Counted from the first letter of the stretch, positions 31,078 to 41,566 are shown. The stretch is DNA of 64,000 bases from an uncultured Clostridium sp. (GCF_947039605.1 NZ_CAMQZG010000015.1:1-64000), one strand, 5' to 3'. Program-made: numbers and translations. Notes: generated by a model from the letters alone, not told the origin.

Positions 31078-31794
31078 TTATACTATTTTCTCCACTCCAT
31101 TTTCATGTATTTTATAAAGGCTTTTTTCTATAATTGAATATCTATTAGGATTAAATATAACATAATTTGTTCCTTTAGGGTCTAAAGAACTCTGATACAT
31201 AAATCCATCAAATTTTCTATTTTTTATATATTCTGATATGAACTGAAGCGGGAGATATTCAAGTTTTTCATGTTCATCTATACGTTTTGTAAAATCTCTA
31301 TTAATGATATATACCAAATTTGCAACTTTTTTATCAAATATGAAACTTTCATTTATACTACTACTTTTTATCTCCTGACTTGATAAATCAAAAAAGCTAT
31401 AAACTCCACCAACTTCTACCTTAGCTATTGTTACTAAATCACCAATTCGTGCTCTTGTTTCTTTCATAGCTGTTTCTTCTTTATCTGCTAAATAAAGATA
31501 CGGTATCCCCATAGGGTTACATCTTCCCATAGAATGCATACCTATCGGAGGTCTTTTCATTTCTGAATCATCTAAATTAACATAATTCCCTATTCTAGCT
31601 CTATATAAAACGAATTTAGTGCCTGTTGTGTGAAATGTTGAAATATCTAAAGCTTCCTCAGTATTTAATACTTCCACTATTTTTTTTCCACTAAAAAATC
31701 TATTTTCTTCTTTTATATCTTTTTTAAATTCTTCCCATATTCTTTTTGCTTTCTTATAAGATTTACTTTTCTTCTCTACTACAAAATGTCTCAT
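31078..31794 (-). CDS. RES-domain protein (NAD+ phosphorylase/ADP-ribosyltransferase-like fold)
   Basis: FVLYRARIG, GRCNPMGIPYLYLADKEETAMKETRAR, LQFISEYIKNRKFDGFMYQSSLDPKGTNYVIFNP. Confidence 0.88.
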   Translation of the reverse strand: MRHFVVEKKSKSYKKAKRIWEEFKKDIKEENRFFSGKKIVEVLNTEEALDISTFHTTGTKFVLYRARIGNYVNLDDSEMKRPPIGMHSMGRCNPMGIPYLYLADKEETAMKETRARIGDLVTIAKVEVGGVYSFFDLSSQEIKSSSINESFIFDKKVANLVYIINRDFTKRIDEHEKLEYLPLQFISEYIKNRKFDGFMYQSSLDPKGTNYVIFNPNRYSIIEKSLYKIHENGVEKIV

Positions 31795-31969
31795 ATGTAA
31801 ACCTACCTTATTCTTTAGCTATATTATATACAATGCAAATCAACTAAAATTTGTTTGTGTTATATACTTTTTATTCTACTCTTTTTTTTAAAATTTATAT
31901 AGTTTTTGTCTAAAAAATAAAAAAAACAGAGTTTCACACTAAATATGCATCTCTGTTTTTGATATAATT

Positions 31970-32707
31970 TTAATTCAAAATATAAATTTTAAATTTCTCA
32001 TACCACTCTGTATTCCAACTATTTTCAATACAAAGATTTAATAATTCATCTTCATCATTTATATTTTTAGCTGTAATTTCTTTATGAATCTGTTTATTTA
32101 CTATAAGTCCATTTTCCACATCATTTGCACTAGCTGAAAATATAGCATATGATCTTATATGTGAAAACTCTGCCCCATACTTTAAAATATCATTTGTAAG
32201 CTCATCATACTTTATTTTGTATCTTCTAACCCGTCTACTTTTTAAACCTTTTCTTTTTTCTTTAGACTCAAGCGCAAAAGAAGCTCTTATATTGAATGAA
32301 CTATCACAATCTCTTATCGCTATATATATAGACTCTGAATATTTTAAATATTCTCTAGTGCTTTGCAGTCCAGTTGTCTGTATTCTTGAATCTATAAGCT
32401 TTCCAACCTCATAACCTGTAACATATATTTTAGATGCTACAAATAATTTAAGACTATCTGGTATTTCTGAAACTATATGCCTTGCAATACATTTTGTTGT
32501 TCTAAGTATTCCATCAAGTCTCTCTACATTAAACCACATAACACCACGCCTATCTAAAAAACAACATTGATTATAAGAATTTTCTATCGCTGTAATAGTT
32601 TGTTTTGCTGCTATTTCTGGTTTTTCTGGTTTTTCAAAAATAATATCTCTCATACTATATACCATAATCGCTGGTAAATTTTTATTTTTACTATTCTTTT
32701 CATTCAT
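31970..32707 (-). CDS. hypothetical protein, coupled to the J-domain gene
   Basis: 245-aa ORF overlapping the upstream J-domain gene by 8 nt. Confidence 0.65.
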   Translation of the reverse strand: MNEKNSKNKNLPAIMVYSMRDIIFEKPEKPEIAAKQTITAIENSYNQCCFLDRRGVMWFNVERLDGILRTTKCIARHIVSEIPDSLKLFVASKIYVTGYEVGKLIDSRIQTTGLQSTREYLKYSESIYIAIRDCDSSFNIRASFALESKEKRKGLKSRRVRRYKIKYDELTNDILKYGAEFSHIRSYAIFSASANDVENGLIVNKQIHKEITAKNINDEDELLNLCIENSWNTEWYEKFKIYILN

Positions 32708-33242
32708 GACCTACCATCTCTGTATACAATTGATTGATTTTTGCACTTGCCATAGTTGCATATTTATTTTTGCTTTTATCAGGATGTATTTTTTTAGATA
32801 GATTATTTCTCCAAACCTTAGCATCTTTTTCACTCATAAAACATTTTCTTGTTATTCCTAAAATGTTATTTCTCTTTCTTCCCTCTAGTTCTAAAAGTGC
32901 AAATATAATTTTATCTTCTTCTGTCTTAAAATACTCTATAGATTCGTTTTCTTCATTACATTCAATTTTATCTTTATCAAATTGATTTAAAAAATCTTTT
33001 AACGCTATAATTTTATCTAAAAGACCGTCCCAACTATTACTTGTTATTTTAATTATCCCTATAATATTTTTATCTTTAGACTTTTTTTCTTTAAAGTAAT
33101 TTTCTAAATCTACTTTTATACTATTTTGAACATCTCTCATTTTACCAAGTTTTTTAAGTTCTTTTACATTAGATGCATTTAACCATTCCATATATTTACT
33201 CCTAAAAAAATGTTTACAATCTAATATATTTCCATTAATCAT
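32700..33242 (-). CDS. protein with C-terminal J-domain-like segment
   Basis: KVWRNNLSKKIHPDKSKNKYATMASAKINQLYTEM: HPD motif between two helices. Confidence 0.75.
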   Translation of the reverse strand: MINGNILDCKHFFRSKYMEWLNASNVKELKKLGKMRDVQNSIKVDLENYFKEKKSKDKNIIGIIKITSNSWDGLLDKIIALKDFLNQFDKDKIECNEENESIEYFKTEEDKIIFALLELEGRKRNNILGITRKCFMSEKDAKVWRNNLSKKIHPDKSKNKYATMASAKINQLYTEMVGHE

Positions 33243-33283
33243 CTATTATTATATAAATTAAAAATATTTTTTTAAAACTAACT

Positions 33284-33315
33284 AAAAAAAAGCCAAGGAT
33301 ATTATCCTTGACTAA
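33284..33315 (-). terminator. Rho-independent terminator of the GH4-like gene
   Basis: Minus-strand AGTCAAGGAT-aat-ATCCTTGGCTTTTTTT. Confidence 0.8.
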
Positions 33316-33322
33316 AATTTAT

Positions 33323-34687
33323 CTAACACCTACAACTTCCACAATCTCTTTTACATATTTTTCTTTTTTTTGTTCTTTCTATATCTTTTATCTTTTTCTC
33401 AAAATTTGGTAAGTATGCTTTATTATTAATAAGAAACTCATCTAATATTTTTTTTGCTTTTTCATCTGATGACACAAGTTGATTTATACATAAAGCTTGA
33501 TATGCTTTGTAATAATTACCTGCTATTGCTGCCTCTATACAAAGTTTTTCAAATGATTTTATCTCTATAATTAGTGGTTTTATCCCTATAGGAAGTCTTC
33601 CAACTGATAAAGGTCTTACACCATTTGAATCAACTATACAGTTAACTTCCACAGAATCATTTTCATATAAATCTGATATAACACCATTATTCATAGTGTT
33701 TAAAACTTGGATAGACTTTCTATCATTAATAATACCATCAATAACATCCATAAGGGCTTCTTTATAAAGACTACCTTTTCTAAGATTTAAGCCTCTTGGA
33801 AGTTCTATATTCTCCTCATTTTCGCAATATCTTAAAATTCCTTCCTCAATACCTTTAACTATTTGTCCCCTTGTTATCCCCATATGACATTCTTCTATTC
33901 CATTTTCTAAGAATTGCTCTTTTTTATAGTAATATCTATGATTAACACAAGGTATAGCATCAAGTCCTTTAGCAAAATCACTGCTAAAAGGCATAAGCTT
34001 AGATGTTGTAACATCCAATTTTTCTAGTAATCTAGTATTATAACACTCTCTATTTGCATTTATTGATAGTGCATATAATATGTTACTCACTCCTGCAAAC
34101 CCTATATTAATAACGCTCTTATCAAGTTCTAAAATACTTGCAATTCCTCTTGTCATCTCACTTGCAAGTATACTTACACCTATTATATTTTTAAATCCAG
34201 TTTCATTTACTACTGCATCAATTATCATTCCTATTGGATTTGTGAAGTTAATTACAAAAGCATCACTACATATTTCTTTTACATCAGATATAATGTCTAA
34301 AAATACTGGTATTGTTCTAAGACCTAGTGATAATGCTGCTGCACCTAATTTTTCATCACCTATAACACCATTTATAAATGATACTTTCTCATCATTTATT
34401 CTCTCTTCTATTCCCCCAACTCTAAATTGAGTAATAACAAAATCAGCACAATTCAAAGCGTCTCTTCTATCTATTGAAGTTGTAATTTTGAAATTAGCCT
34501 TTGAATTAGCAATCATCTTTCTTCCAAAACTTGCTAATATCTCCTGCTTCATCTCACCACTTTTTATATCAACAAGACATACTTCACCTATATTTATATC
34601 TTCATTTTTTTCTATAAGACCTTTTATTATTTCAAGTGTATAACTTGAACCTCCACCAATAACAACTACTTTAATTTTCTCTCCCAT
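33323..34687 (-). CDS. GH4-family-like protein with substituted metal ligands and Cys-rich C-terminus
   Basis: GGGSSYTLEIIKG, FRVGGIEER, NFTNPIG, NNGVISDLYENDSVEVNCIVDSNGVRPL are GH4-like; GVSILAS and GVSNI replace the usual GLCNVP and GLNH; ends CKRDCGSCRC. Confidence 0.82.
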   Translation of the reverse strand: MGEKIKVVVIGGGSSYTLEIIKGLIEKNEDINIGEVCLVDIKSGEMKQEILASFGRKMIANSKANFKITTSIDRRDALNCADFVITQFRVGGIEERINDEKVSFINGVIGDEKLGAAALSLGLRTIPVFLDIISDVKEICSDAFVINFTNPIGMIIDAVVNETGFKNIIGVSILASEMTRGIASILELDKSVINIGFAGVSNILYALSINANRECYNTRLLEKLDVTTSKLMPFSSDFAKGLDAIPCVNHRYYYKKEQFLENGIEECHMGITRGQIVKGIEEGILRYCENEENIELPRGLNLRKGSLYKEALMDVIDGIINDRKSIQVLNTMNNGVISDLYENDSVEVNCIVDSNGVRPLSVGRLPIGIKPLIIEIKSFEKLCIEAAIAGNYYKAYQALCINQLVSSDEKAKKILDEFLINNKAYLPNFEKKIKDIERTKKRKICKRDCGSCRC

Positions 34688-34697
34688 TATTTCTCCT

Positions 34698-34888
34698 GCT
34701 ACTTAAAATATAGACAAAAGTGTCTATATCAAGAATTTTACTGCTTCCTTGTCCCTTGTTTCGCATACACTACTCCAATTTGATATAAAACTATGTGAAC
34801 AACAAAGTGATTCACATAAAAGCAAAGCTTTTTATTCTCTACTTTTCCACAGTCTTTAGATCCGACTAGCCATCGGTACTTAAGTAGC
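34698..34888 (-). ncRNA. candidate structured RNA/leader of the GH4-like gene
   Basis: GCTACTTAA (34698-34706) complementary to TTAAGTAGC (34880-34888); perfect hairpins ATATAGACA/TGTCTATAT (34708-34729) and TATGTGAA/TTCACATA (34792-34818); CCGA/TCGG (34862-34876). Confidence 0.5.
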
Positions 34889-35246
34889 TTTCCCCTTTCT
34901 TTATTTTTTTAGCTAGTTCTATTACACACTTTCTTCATTCGAAAGTATATTTAGATACTTTTATATCTATTTATTTATAAATTTGCTAAAGGTTTATATT
35001 CTCCTAAGTTTATTATAAACATTAATTTTTTGAATATATTATTCATAATTTTCTGATAAATCTTTTCTACATATCTAAGTATAAAATATATTTTTTCACT
35101 TTTAATGTATTTATTATTAAATTACTATTAATTTCACTCCATTTAATTATTTTTATTGAAAAATTAAATTAATAGTATATATTTTTACATTTTTTGTAAA
35201 TATAATGTATTAGTACAACTAATTTTTTTAAGGGGGAACTTAAATT

Positions 35247-37994
35247 ATGAAAAAAGGAATATCTAGAGTACTTTCTCTTCTTATGTTAGCAGTTCTATTC
35301 GTAGGTGCAATTCCTGCAATGGCAACTGAAACTGTAGAAAAAGCAAGTTCTGAATCTAGAAAAAAATCTATTATGTATTTTCCTAACTGGGGAGTATATG
35401 ACGATGCAAAACACAGATTAACACCTGATATGTTACCATGGGAAGACCTTGATGTAATCAATCATTCATTCTTCTCAATCGACAAAAATTTTGAACTTAT
35501 CTCAATTGATGAATATGCTGACTATCAAATGGACCTACCACATTCTGCTGGTTGGGATAACACTGATGAGCCTAGTGGTTGCTTTGGTGAATATAAACAT
35601 TATGCAAAAAAATATCCTGATGTAAAAATCATGGTATCTGTTGGTGGTTGGACAAGAGGAGAAAACTTCCATGATATGGCTAAAACTCCTGCTGGAAGAA
35701 AAAAATTCATACAATCTTGTATAGATCTTATGAAAAAATATCCATTTATCTCTGGTATAGATTTAGACTGGGAATATCCAGGTATAGACAGAAAACCTGA
35801 AGCCGGTAATCAATGGGACAATGGTTGTCCTGGAGGACCAGAGGATACAGAAAATTATACTTTACTTTTAAAAGAAATGAGAGCGCAATTTGATGCTGCT
35901 AAAATGAAAGAAAAATGGATTACTGTTTGTGCGCCTGCTGGATATGACAAAATGAAATTCCAAGAATTCAATGAAATTCATAAATATGTAAATTCAATAA
36001 ATGTTATGACTTATGATTATCATGGAGCTTGGGATAACTACACAGGTCACCTTGCACCATTAAAAGCTAATCCTAATAATGAGTTAGCTCCAACAGAGCC
36101 TACTGATATTAGAAATGAATATAATGTTGTTTCTTCTGTAACAACACTTGTTGATGATTATAAAGTACCACCTGAAAAGCTTTGTATTGGTACACCTTGG
36201 TATTCAAGAGGTTGGGCTGGAGTTGATGCAACACCTGAAAACAATGGTATGTTTGCTCCAACAGATGGTTCCCAACATGGCGGAAGCTGGGATGAAGCAA
36301 GTCAACCTAGTGGACAATACCCTTGGTTTGAACTTAAAAAGATGGAAAATACAAATGGTTGGACAAAATATAGAGATGAAATTAATGGTTCTCCATGGCT
36401 TTACAATGAAAAACTAAAAACTGTTTTAACTTATGAAGATGAAGAGTCAATGGCTCTTAAATCTGAGTATATTAAACAAATGGGACTTGGTGGAATGATT
36501 GTTTGGGAAATTACTGGAGATGACTATTCAAAAGGCTTCCCAATGACAAAGCAACTTAGAACTTCTCTTGATAAGCCACTTGATGGTGATACTTCAGTAC
36601 AATCTGCTCCTACTCTTTCAGTTGATAAAACTGAAAATTATGGTTCATACACATTAACAGCTAATGTAGGTATGTTCTCTAATGGAACAAAACTTGAGAT
36701 TTTTGAAGGAGATAAAATTGTTAAAACTTTTGATGTTGATAAAATTAATGGTGGAAACTTTACTTTTGATGTTGTAGGTAAAACTTCTGGTAAATACTCT
36801 TATAAAGCTGTTCTTACTGGTGGAAAAGATTCTAAAGAATCAAAATCATTAGAAATAACAGTTGTAGATGCTAGTCTTTTAACTCCAACTATTGATGTTG
36901 ATTTTAAAATCAATAGAGGTGAATTTAAAATAACAAGTAAATCACCTGCAAATTCAAGTGCAACAAAACTTGAAATATTTGAAAATGATAAACTTGTTGA
37001 TTCAAAAGACCTTACTGCTACTTTAAATAAAGAACAAATTTTAACTCATGAAGTTAAAGCAAAAGCTGATGGTAAATATACTTACAAAGTTGTAGTTACT
37101 GATGCTAAAGGAACTTCTCTTTCTGATACTGTAGATGTAGAAGTTGATGCTAATGCTAGCATTATGCCTACAGATATTGATGTTAAATTTGAAGTTACAA
37201 GCGATTGGGGAAGTGGTGCAAACTATAAAATAACAATTGCAAATAACTCAAGTGCTAATATTACAGATTATAAACTTGCATTTAATAGCACAAAAAAAAT
37301 TGATGGATGTTGGAGTGGTGGAACTTTCAATAAAGATGGCAACACTTATACAATAACTCCTGCTTCTTGGAGTTCAGGGATTGATGCTGGAAAATCTGTA
37401 ACTTTAGATGGTGCTATGGAAGGAAATTCTAAAGGCCATAATATCACAAATATAGACTTTACATTTGATTTCGAGGGTGGAGTAAAGCCACCTCTACCTC
37501 CAATCCCAGATGAAGTTAAGCTTATATCTGCTAAAGTTGGTGCTGATCAAACAACTAGTACCGGTGATTATAATATAAAAGTAACTATTCCAAAAAATAA
37601 TGCTGCAACTAGTGTTCAAATCTTTGAAAATAACAAAGTTATTAAAACAGTTTCTTTAACAGCTGATGCAAGTACTGATAAAGTTATTAATATAAAAATG
37701 ACTGATAAAGCAGAAGGAACTTATGCCTATAAAGCTGTTGTTTCTGATGAAAAAGATTCTAAAACAAGCTCTTCTGCTACTGTAATCGTAGAAGAAGGTG
37801 AAAATCCAGGACCAGATCCTGATCCAACTCCAGACCCAGACCCAACTGTAGATGCTTGGGCTGCTATGGTTAACTATTCTGCTGGTGATAAGGTAATTTA
37901 TGCTGGAAAAACTTTTGAGTGTAGACAACCTCATATGTCACTTATCGGATGGGAACCATCTAATGTTCCTGCACTTTGGCTCGAAGTAAAATAA
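35247..37994 (+). CDS. secreted GH18 chitinase with three related Ig-like modules, a CBM2-like module and a C-terminal CBM5/12 module
   Basis: Signal peptide; FISGIDLDWEYPG catalytic motif; three repeats with 'TKLEIFEx(D/N)KxVxxxxL'; CWSGGTFNKDGNTYTITPASWSSGI; WAAMVNYSAGDKVIYAGKTFECRQPH. Confidence 0.95.
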   Translation: MKKGISRVLSLLMLAVLFVGAIPAMATETVEKASSESRKKSIMYFPNWGVYDDAKHRLTPDMLPWEDLDVINHSFFSIDKNFELISIDEYADYQMDLPHSAGWDNTDEPSGCFGEYKHYAKKYPDVKIMVSVGGWTRGENFHDMAKTPAGRKKFIQSCIDLMKKYPFISGIDLDWEYPGIDRKPEAGNQWDNGCPGGPEDTENYTLLLKEMRAQFDAAKMKEKWITVCAPAGYDKMKFQEFNEIHKYVNSINVMTYDYHGAWDNYTGHLAPLKANPNNELAPTEPTDIRNEYNVVSSVTTLVDDYKVPPEKLCIGTPWYSRGWAGVDATPENNGMFAPTDGSQHGGSWDEASQPSGQYPWFELKKMENTNGWTKYRDEINGSPWLYNEKLKTVLTYEDEESMALKSEYIKQMGLGGMIVWEITGDDYSKGFPMTKQLRTSLDKPLDGDTSVQSAPTLSVDKTENYGSYTLTANVGMFSNGTKLEIFEGDKIVKTFDVDKINGGNFTFDVVGKTSGKYSYKAVLTGGKDSKESKSLEITVVDASLLTPTIDVDFKINRGEFKITSKSPANSSATKLEIFENDKLVDSKDLTATLNKEQILTHEVKAKADGKYTYKVVVTDAKGTSLSDTVDVEVDANASIMPTDIDVKFEVTSDWGSGANYKITIANNSSANITDYKLAFNSTKKIDGCWSGGTFNKDGNTYTITPASWSSGIDAGKSVTLDGAMEGNSKGHNITNIDFTFDFEGGVKPPLPPIPDEVKLISAKVGADQTTSTGDYNIKVTIPKNNAATSVQIFENNKVIKTVSLTADASTDKVINIKMTDKAEGTYAYKAVVSDEKDSKTSSSATVIVEEGENPGPDPDPTPDPDPTVDAWAAMVNYSAGDKVIYAGKTFECRQPHMSLIGWEPSNVPALWLEVK

Positions 37995-38002
37995 TTGATT
38001 TT

Positions 38003-38040
38003 AAAAGGTTAACTTTGTTGAATTACAAAGTTAACCTTTT
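38003..38040 (+). terminator. Rho-independent terminator of the chitinase gene
   Basis: AAAAGGTTAACTTTGTT-gaatt-ACAAAGTTAACCTTTT then T-rich. Confidence 0.85.
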
Positions 38041-38103
38041 TCTTTTATTTTCCAATTTTTCATAATATAATATAAATATAATTAATTATTGGAGGGGTAC
38101 AAT

Positions 38104-38877
38104 ATGAGTTTCTTTAAAAATACTTTAGCAAGTATTGGAATTGGCGGTGCTAAAGTTGATACTATTCTTCATTCTAGCCAAGTAACATCAGGTGATGCTA
38201 TTTCTGGTGTTATAAATATATTAGGTGGAAATGTTGAACAAAATATAAAGAGAGTTAATCTTTTTGTTAGAACCAACTATGAAAAAGAATCTAATGATAA
38301 AAAAGTAATTGCGACTGCTAATATCCAAAAACACTTAGTTGAAGTTGATAAGATGGTCTTCGTAGAAGAAAGACTTCAAATTCCGTTTTCTTTTAAACTT
38401 TCTAAAAATTGTCCTATTTCAACTTATAGATATAAAGTTTGGGTAGCAACTGAACTTGATATAGAAAAAGCTATTGATTCAAATGATTGTGATAGCCTAA
38501 ATGTAGTTCCATCAAAAAAAATGCAAAACCTATTTAATGCCTTTTCAGAACTTGGCTTCCGTTCTAGAGAAACTGAAAATATTCAAAGTATCTTTAGAAT
38601 TAATAATCTTCCTTTTGTACAAGAATTTGAATTTGTCCCTACTTCTGGACCTCTTTATGGAAGGCTTGATGAAGTAGAACTTATAATATCTGTAAATGAA
38701 TCTGGATTTAATTTATATCTAGAAGTAGATAGAAGTGGTAGAACTCTTGGTGGTTTGATATCTGAAGCATTAAATCTTGACGAATCTAAAGTCAAACTTA
38801 ATTTTAGTAACTATGAATTAGAAAATGTTGAAACAATAAAAAATGCTTTATTTAGTGTAATTTCTGGAAATTGCTAA
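38104..38877 (+). CDS. spo0M: Spo0M-like sporulation-control protein (arrestin fold)
   Basis: MSFFKNTLASIGIGGAKVDTILHSSQVTSGDAISGVINILGGNVEQNIKRVNL; likely start 38104 after GGAGGGG rather than 38089. Confidence 0.9.
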   Translation: MSFFKNTLASIGIGGAKVDTILHSSQVTSGDAISGVINILGGNVEQNIKRVNLFVRTNYEKESNDKKVIATANIQKHLVEVDKMVFVEERLQIPFSFKLSKNCPISTYRYKVWVATELDIEKAIDSNDCDSLNVVPSKKMQNLFNAFSELGFRSRETENIQSIFRINNLPFVQEFEFVPTSGPLYGRLDEVELIISVNESGFNLYLEVDRSGRTLGGLISEALNLDESKVKLNFSNYELENVETIKNALFSVISGNC

Positions 38878-39071
38878 TTAAGAAGACCAAATTACTGCTT
38901 ACTTAGTTTTAAAAAGGACTATATCATATTTAGAAATTAAATTCTATTATGAAATAGTCCTTTTTGCTTCTACTTCTTTATTTTTCTCTCATTAGTTATA
39001 TATCTTAATTTATTTGCAAAAAAAAAACTGTATTAGAATACCAATTATTAGTATTCTGATACAGTCCCTTT

Positions 39072-39941
39072 TTACTTTTCATTCATAACAGCAAAAGCTA
39101 TTATTTTAGGTCCCGAATGAACTCCAATAACTGGAGTAAACATCCCCATATACTCAAATGTTGTATTTTTATGTTCTCTAAATGCATCCATAAGCTTATT
39201 AGCCTCACCTTGCATTGTTCCTGTCATAACTGCAACTTTTGATTTCCCTTTATCTAATGCCTCAGTTCCTATCTTTATAAGCTCAGATAATGCTTTTTTT
39301 GAACCTCGTACTTTAGATGCTGTTGTATATTTCCCATCTTCATCATCCATTGTTATAATCGGTTTTAAATTTAACATTTGTCCTATTGCCCCTGAAACTT
39401 TTCCAACTCTTCCACCTTTTATTAGGTATTCAAGCGTATCAACAGTAAAGTACATTGTCATTCTTTCTTTCATCTTTGGAATTTCATTGCATATATTATC
39501 ATAGCTCATTCCTTCTTCTACAAGTCTTGCTGTTTCCATCACTAGAAAACCAACTGCCATTGAAATCATTTTTGAATCAAATATAAATGACTTTAATCTA
39601 TCATCAAACTGATTTGCTGCAATTCTAAAACTATTCATAGTCCCTGATAAACCTGCTGATATAAACATTCCGATTACATGAGTATATCCTTCATCTGCAA
39701 GTCTTTCCATTGCATCTACTGCATCCTGTACTGATGGCATTGATGTTGTTGGTATTTCATTATTTTCAAGTCTTTCATAAACTTCTGATGGCTGTATATC
39801 TAATCCATCTACAAATTCATCTTTTCCATATATTATTTTTAATCTCATGACTTCTATATTCTTATATTTTTTAAGATATTCATCTGGCACTCCACATGTA
39901 CTATCTGTAATTATTGCTATTTTTTCCATAAAATCCTCCAA
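39072..39941 (-). CDS. DegV family protein (fatty-acid binding)
   Basis: IAIITDSTCGVP...TTSMPSVQD...IGMFISAGLSGT. Confidence 0.95.
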   Translation of the reverse strand: MEDFMEKIAIITDSTCGVPDEYLKKYKNIEVMRLKIIYGKDEFVDGLDIQPSEVYERLENNEIPTTSMPSVQDAVDAMERLADEGYTHVIGMFISAGLSGTMNSFRIAANQFDDRLKSFIFDSKMISMAVGFLVMETARLVEEGMSYDNICNEIPKMKERMTMYFTVDTLEYLIKGGRVGKVSGAIGQMLNLKPIITMDDEDGKYTTASKVRGSKKALSELIKIGTEALDKGKSKVAVMTGTMQGEANKLMDAFREHKNTTFEYMGMFTPVIGVHSGPKIIAFAVMNEK

Positions 39942-40189
39942 AGATATTATTTAACTGCTCTATATTTATGTATAAACTTCATATACAAAACCTTGATTAA
40001 AGATTAACCCCATATAATTTTTATTCATTAAAAATTTACCTATTATTTATTATACTATAAAAAACTCTTATATAAAGCACTATTTTAATTATTTTATCCC
40101 TAAAATAATATATAATTATATTTTTCTTCTAAAATATCAAAAACAGTCTGTAATCTTTGCTACAAACTGTTTCTTTAAATCTAAATAAT

Positions 40190-40795
40190 TTATTTTTTCT
40201 TTTTAAACTTTTTAAACAAATAAATTATAACTATTATTCCAATAACAACGATTGTTGCTTTTGTATATCTTCCTAATATTTGATTTATTAATGTAAGATT
40301 ATTTCCTACAAAATATCCTAAAAATATCAATATAACATTCCATATTAAAATACCTATTGTAGAATAAATTGTAAATGGTAGAAATTTAATTCTTTCAGCA
40401 CCCGCAATTAAAGATACATATGTTCTAATTACTGGAAGAACTCTTGCTATTAAAATACTTTGCTTTCCATATTTAGAAAACCAAACTGCAAGTTTATCAA
40501 AATATGGATCTGTACTTGGAATTTTTTCTTTAATCCAATTTATTAAAGCTGACCCACCATAAAAACCTATGTAATAACAAATTATAGAACCTAAAACAGC
40601 CGCTACTGTACTAACTATTATTATTACTGGTAAAGAGGTTCCACCCTCAGCAGCACTTATCCCAAAAAACGGCAATATAAGTTCACTTGGGATTGGAATA
40701 GATGCGTACTCTATTAACATAAAGATAAATATCCCTATGTATCCCATTTTTATTGCTAGATGACTAAGTGATGTTACTATCATACTTACATCCAT
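40190..40795 (-). CDS. DedA family membrane protein
   Basis: EYASIPIPSELILPFFG...YGKQSILIARVLPVIRTYVSLIAGAERIKFLPF. Confidence 0.93.
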   Translation of the reverse strand: MDVSMIVTSLSHLAIKMGYIGIFIFMLIEYASIPIPSELILPFFGISAAEGGTSLPVIIIVSTVAAVLGSIICYYIGFYGGSALINWIKEKIPSTDPYFDKLAVWFSKYGKQSILIARVLPVIRTYVSLIAGAERIKFLPFTIYSTIGILIWNVILIFLGYFVGNNLTLINQILGRYTKATIVVIGIIVIIYLFKKFKKKK

Positions 40796-41247
40796 ATCTC
40801 TTCCTCCTAAAAGCTTTATCTTTCGTATACTTTTTATTTTATAACTAGTAGCCCCCCTAATTTCTATCTAAAATAGTCTTTGAACTTAACTTATTCTAGA
40901 CAACAGTAACTATTAAAGTTTCTGTTTATAAAATAGCACTAGTATTTATTATACTCGTTTTATAATAATTTATATAGGATAATTTAATTAAAGTTAAATT
41001 TATTATTAGAAAAAAACTATGAATTTCATAATATTTTATTTTTTTTCATCTTTTTCATTTAAATTAATAATCATACACTAATTTCACAAGAAATTATTCA
41101 ATATATTTTTTTTTAATAAAGAATAACTCTTTATTAAAGCACTTTTAATCATTTTAACGTTGAATTTATGTAACGATTAATTTTAAATTTCATTGTATAA
41201 TGATAAAAAATATATTTTTTTATTATATGTGTAAGGGGGATTCTATT

Positions 41248-41499
41248 ATGAATGATAACTTAGCAAGAGATTATGACTATTATCAAGTCCAACCAGAGAT
41301 GCTTCCAAATGAACAAACTGTTGTTCGAAAAAAGAAACAGCTTACAAAAAATCAAATTATCGCTAGAAAGAAAGCTAGATTAAAGCGTAAAAGAAAAATG
41401 GAAGTTAGAAAAAGATTATCTTTAATTGTAATAACTTTATTTTCGATATTCGGAACTTTAAGTATTGCTTTATATGCTTTTGCACTTCAAAGAGGCTAA
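41248..41499 (+). CDS. small basic single-TM protein
   Basis: MNDNLARDYDYYQVQPEMLPNEQ...KKARLKRKRKMEVRKRLSLIVITLFSIFGTLSIALYAF; AAGGGGG RBS supports the 41248 start over 41200. Confidence 0.65.
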   Translation: MNDNLARDYDYYQVQPEMLPNEQTVVRKKKQLTKNQIIARKKARLKRKRKMEVRKRLSLIVITLFSIFGTLSIALYAFALQRG

Positions 41500-41566
41500 G
41501 AATTTGTTAATTGCATATAAAAACTTATTAAATGAACTAACAAGTTTTTATATAAAATTAACATAA

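Noticed and set aside
34740-34890. Plus-strand c-di-GMP-I riboswitch for the chitinase (GCAAAGC...AGCCA)
   Set aside because: Lacks GGCAAA and the GNRA-capped hairpin, and is about 360 nt from the chitinase start; palindromic stems fit a minus-strand leader better. Kept only as a note in the structured-leader finding
37656-37934. 92-aa minus-strand ORF and nested frames in the chitinase gene
   Set aside because: Antisense or alternate-frame readings of repeated chitinase modules
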